Assembly: GCA_910589095.1 (NCBI GenBank)
Contig: CAJUSN010000117.1
Location: 1-7,941, forward strand
Direction of reading: 5' to 3'
DNA length: 7,941 nt
Origin: an uncultured Muribaculaceae bacterium
GTDB taxonomy: Bacteria; Bacteroidota; Bacteroidia; Bacteroidales; Muribaculaceae
The notes under the pieces are model-generated. The model saw only the letters and a program-made list of their open reading frames with translations. It was not told the DNA's origin and did no database searches. Both the position numbers and the translations under genes were made by a program. This document shows, piece after piece, positions 6,154 through 7,941 of the stretch; the first letter of the stretch is position 1, and each line of letters opens with the position of its first letter.

Positions 6154-6711
6154 ATGAAAAAACTTGTGGTAATTATCTTTGCATCTCTGCTTGCAGCGGG
6201 AGCAATAATCAATATGAGCGCGGTGATACCTGCCGTTGAACCCGAAGCTCAAAAGGCTCAGGCCGACTCGCTGTTCGAGTTGGCCGTGAGCATAATAAAG
6301 AAGTACGAGACCCTTCATCAACCGCGTCATTGGCCATTGGTGGGTTACGGACACCAGGTGCTCCCGGGTGAAAAATTCTCCCGCACCAAAGCCATGTCCG
6401 AAGCCGACGCCGAAGCTCTTCTCCGAAAGGATCTTCTCAAAAATTGCGCTGTGTTCCGCAATTACGGGCGTGACTCTCTGATTCTCGGGGTCCTGGCCTA
6501 TAATATCGGATCGGGAGCCACACGCTCCTCATCAGTTGCGAAAAAACTTGCCGCAGGCGACCGTGACATCGAGGCCAACTATGTGGCTCACTGCAAATAC
6601 CGAGGCAAGCCTCACGCCGGCATCCGACAACGCCGCGTGGAGGAGTTCAACACACTGTTTTTCACCGACACAATCCCTGCAGGCGCGGAACTTGCCGAAG
6701 TGCCCCTATAG
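6154..6711 (+). CDS. GH24 lysozyme (T4-like fold), exported or membrane-anchored
   Basis: The ATG at 6154 (a TTG precedes it) gives 185 residues. The first 22 residues (MKKLVVIIFASLLAAGAIIN and on) form a signal peptide or an Ala/Gly-rich anchor. A GH24 domain follows: catalytic Glu in KKYETLH (E52), GYGH (64-67), a helix LRKDLLKNC, LAYNIGSGATRSSSVAKKLA (the N-G-G-S helix pair) and a closing GIRQRRVEEFNTLFF. GH24 enzymes cleave the beta-1,4 bond between N-acetylmuramic acid and N-acetylglucosamine in peptidoglycan. T4 lysozyme uses E11, D20 and T26; here the loop between E52 and GYGH is five residues shorter, the place of T26 has Leu and no Asp is visible, so the enzyme may be altered or use other residues. 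In a phage-derived cluster it would be the endolysin, or in a domesticated locus a wall-remodelling enzyme. No holin is seen nearby. Confidence 0.88.
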   Translation: MKKLVVIIFASLLAAGAIINMSAVIPAVEPEAQKAQADSLFELAVSIIKKYETLHQPRHWPLVGYGHQVLPGEKFSRTKAMSEADAEALLRKDLLKNCAVFRNYGRDSLILGVLAYNIGSGATRSSSVAKKLAAGDRDIEANYVAHCKYRGKPHAGIRQRRVEEFNTLFFTDTIPAGAELAEVPL

Positions 6712-6793
6712 AGATTTCCAAGAAATTCGCCATTACTCGCACTTTCGCGACAAAATCCACCGTTAACACTAATGTAGCTAATCTCACAAACCC

Positions 6794-7621
6794 ATGCATA
6801 TACTCCCTTCAATCACAATACTTGCCATTGCGGCTGCCTCAGTAACCTCTTGCGGACATCGTCACACCGACAGCTGCGTAGCCTCCATTGAAAGTTCCGA
6901 CTCCATCCCCTCATCAGTCAAGACCCTCGTAAAGGCAGTGGCTGGTGATGACAGCGCCGCATTTGCTCACCTCGTGAGTTATCCTCTGCTTCGCCCCTAC
7001 CCTCTGCGCGATATAACCGGCGAGGATCAGATGAGAGCCTATTACGCCACACTGGTTGACGATTCGTTGAAAGCAATTGTTACCGGATCCGAACCTTCGG
7101 CATGGCAAGAATACGGATGGCGTGGATGGTCACTTGATGATGGCCGGTATGTGTGGCTTGACGAGAGTCTTTATGACATCCCCTATGTGTCACAAGCCGA
7201 ACGTAAGGAGTTGTCGCAGCTCATGGCCGATGAAATCTCCAGCCTCGTACCGGAGCTACGCCAAGGATGGACCCCGGTGGCTTGCATGAGATCCGCATCC
7301 GGTCCGGCTGTGATGCGCATTGATGTGGCCACCGGTGATGACGGCGGTCCTCAATATCGTTTGGCTGTGTTCGCGACCCCCGCACAAATGCGCTCAACGC
7401 CGCGCGCTCTGCTCACCGGCTATCGCGACGTAGAAGGTTCGGCCTCCATCATATCCTACCACTTTACAGCCCCCGACGGCTCAACCGCCACATATCAGGC
7501 CGACGTTCCCGACGGATCGGATCCAACCGTGGAATTCACGAGTGCTTCAGGCGCTGACTCCATTGTCACCGTTGTGCCAGCTTACTGGCGCGATCTCCTC
7601 CCCTCCTCCACTGCCAATTGA
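6794..7621 (+). CDS. lipoprotein of unknown function, possible NTF2-like N-domain
   Basis: This encodes 275 residues. Residues 1-20 form a lipoprotein signal peptide with lipobox VTSC; Cys20 would be lipidated. The residues after Cys (GHRHTD) do not resemble the acidic Bacteroidetes surface-export signal, so the protein probably faces the periplasm. The mature part starts with a polar linker, then VKTLVKAVAGDDSAAFAHLV (42-61) and SYPLLRPYPLRDI..EDQMRAYYATLVDDSLK, a pattern common to NTF2-like DUF proteins of Bacteroidales. A WQEYGWRGWSLDDGRYVWLD motif (104-123) is a notable Trp/Gly cluster. The C-terminal half (about 185-265) is strand-rich (YRLAVFATPAQM, ASIISYHFTAPDG, ADSIVTVVPAYW). It follows the lysozyme by 82 bases and could belong to the same unit or be host chromosomal. 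The function is not known. Confidence 0.75.
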   Translation: MHILPSITILAIAAASVTSCGHRHTDSCVASIESSDSIPSSVKTLVKAVAGDDSAAFAHLVSYPLLRPYPLRDITGEDQMRAYYATLVDDSLKAIVTGSEPSAWQEYGWRGWSLDDGRYVWLDESLYDIPYVSQAERKELSQLMADEISSLVPELRQGWTPVACMRSASGPAVMRIDVATGDDGGPQYRLAVFATPAQMRSTPRALLTGYRDVEGSASIISYHFTAPDGSTATYQADVPDGSDPTVEFTSASGADSIVTVVPAYWRDLLPSSTAN

Positions 7622-7725
7622 CCTTCAAGTGTGTTTTCTTTAAATCACGGACTGGACGTGGCTAAAATCCACTTTGCAAAATAGCCGGTGAGTACCTGCA
7701 CCACTCTACATGAATGAACGAAATC

Positions 7726-7757
7726 AAGCGCGCCGACCTCCACGGGCCGGCGCGCTT
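7726..7757. terminator. GC-rich hairpin, candidate transcription terminator of the cluster
   Basis: AAGCGCGCCG (7726-7735) and CGGCGCGCTT (7748-7757) form a perfect 10-bp stem around a 12-base loop. It follows the last gene by 104 bases. There is no T tract on either strand beyond the two T's in the stem, so it is weaker than the terminator at 1063 and may instead protect mRNA ends. Confidence 0.55.
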
Positions 7758-7761
7758 AATC

Positions 7762-7813
7762 TAAACCAATCAAATAAACAGTAATGTGAAGTAAATCTAA
7801 TAAACCAATCAAA
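7762..7813 (+). repeat. 13-base direct repeat pair TAAACCAATCAAA
   Basis: Two identical copies (7762-7774 and 7801-7813) lie 39 bases apart. The second is followed at once by a partial ATCAATCAAATC unit. Such short repeats may bind a protein or come from slippage; no coding role is seen. Confidence 0.6.
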
Positions 7814-7941
7814 AATCAATCAAATCTTTTCAAGTCAGAAGAGGAGGGAGAGGGGGATGTGTGTGTTTCAAGGAGGAGCGAGGGGAAGTGAATTTCAATA
7901 GTGAAGGGAATAAGCGAGGCTGAGGGGAAAGAGAGTCGAGA

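Larger units (their letters stand above)
7622..7941. other. noncoding end region with hairpin, direct repeat and purine-rich tract
   Basis: No convincing gene is seen in these 320 bases. In order: an A/T-rich stretch with a 5-bp inverted repeat GGCTA/TAGCC (7660-7664 with 7682-7686); a GC-rich hairpin at 7726-7757; an A-rich G-poor part with a 13-base direct repeat, TAAACCAATCAAA, at 7762-7774 and 7801-7813; and a strongly purine-rich end (about 7838-7941). A reverse-strand frame is open from the window edge to a stop at 7816-7818 but is only 41 codons and low in complexity. Confidence 0.6.

Overview
The window reads as a chromosomal segment from a Bacteroidales bacterium. The evidence is: promoter elements of the Bacteroidetes type (TTTG, about 20 bases, then TAnnTTTG), no Shine-Dalgarno sequences but A/C/T-rich, G-poor leaders before the ATGs, a lipoprotein and a GH24-type lysozyme of Bacteroidales appearance, and moderately GC-rich coding DNA. 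A gut lineage such as Muribaculaceae is plausible, but that is inference. Every supported gene lies on the + strand.

Layout. (1) 1-89: the 3' part of a tRNA-Ser and its terminator. (2) About 99-1089: a transcription unit with its own promoter, encoding a small secreted protein of unknown function and, 4 bases later, a CrcB/Fluc fluoride channel, closed by a strong terminator. (3) About 1162-4984: a virion-head module consisting of an acidic scaffold-like protein, an HK97-fold major capsid protein of the DUF5309/SU10 type, a neck/adaptor-like protein and a P22-like portal protein. (4) 4985-5200: an intergenic region with a 23-base interrupted palindrome next to a -7 promoter element. (5) 5201-7621: a basic protein with a possible helix-turn-helix, a small helical protein of unknown function, a membrane-anchored or exported GH24 lysozyme whose catalytic site departs from the T4 pattern, and a lipoprotein. 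(6) 7622-7941: noncoding DNA with a 10-bp GC-rich hairpin, a direct repeat and a strongly purine-rich end.

The main point of interest is the head module. Capsid, possible scaffold, possible neck protein and portal are present together with a lysozyme, but the window shows no terminase, maturation protease, tail, integrase or replication gene. The portal is short and stops soon after the helix that follows its core. The capsid gene precedes the portal, the reverse of the usual tailed-phage order. The cluster may be a prophage remnant, part of a larger prophage or satellite cut by the window, or a domesticated capsid locus making particles without normal genome packaging. Intact reading frames and ordinary spacing argue against random decay, but the sequence alone cannot decide.
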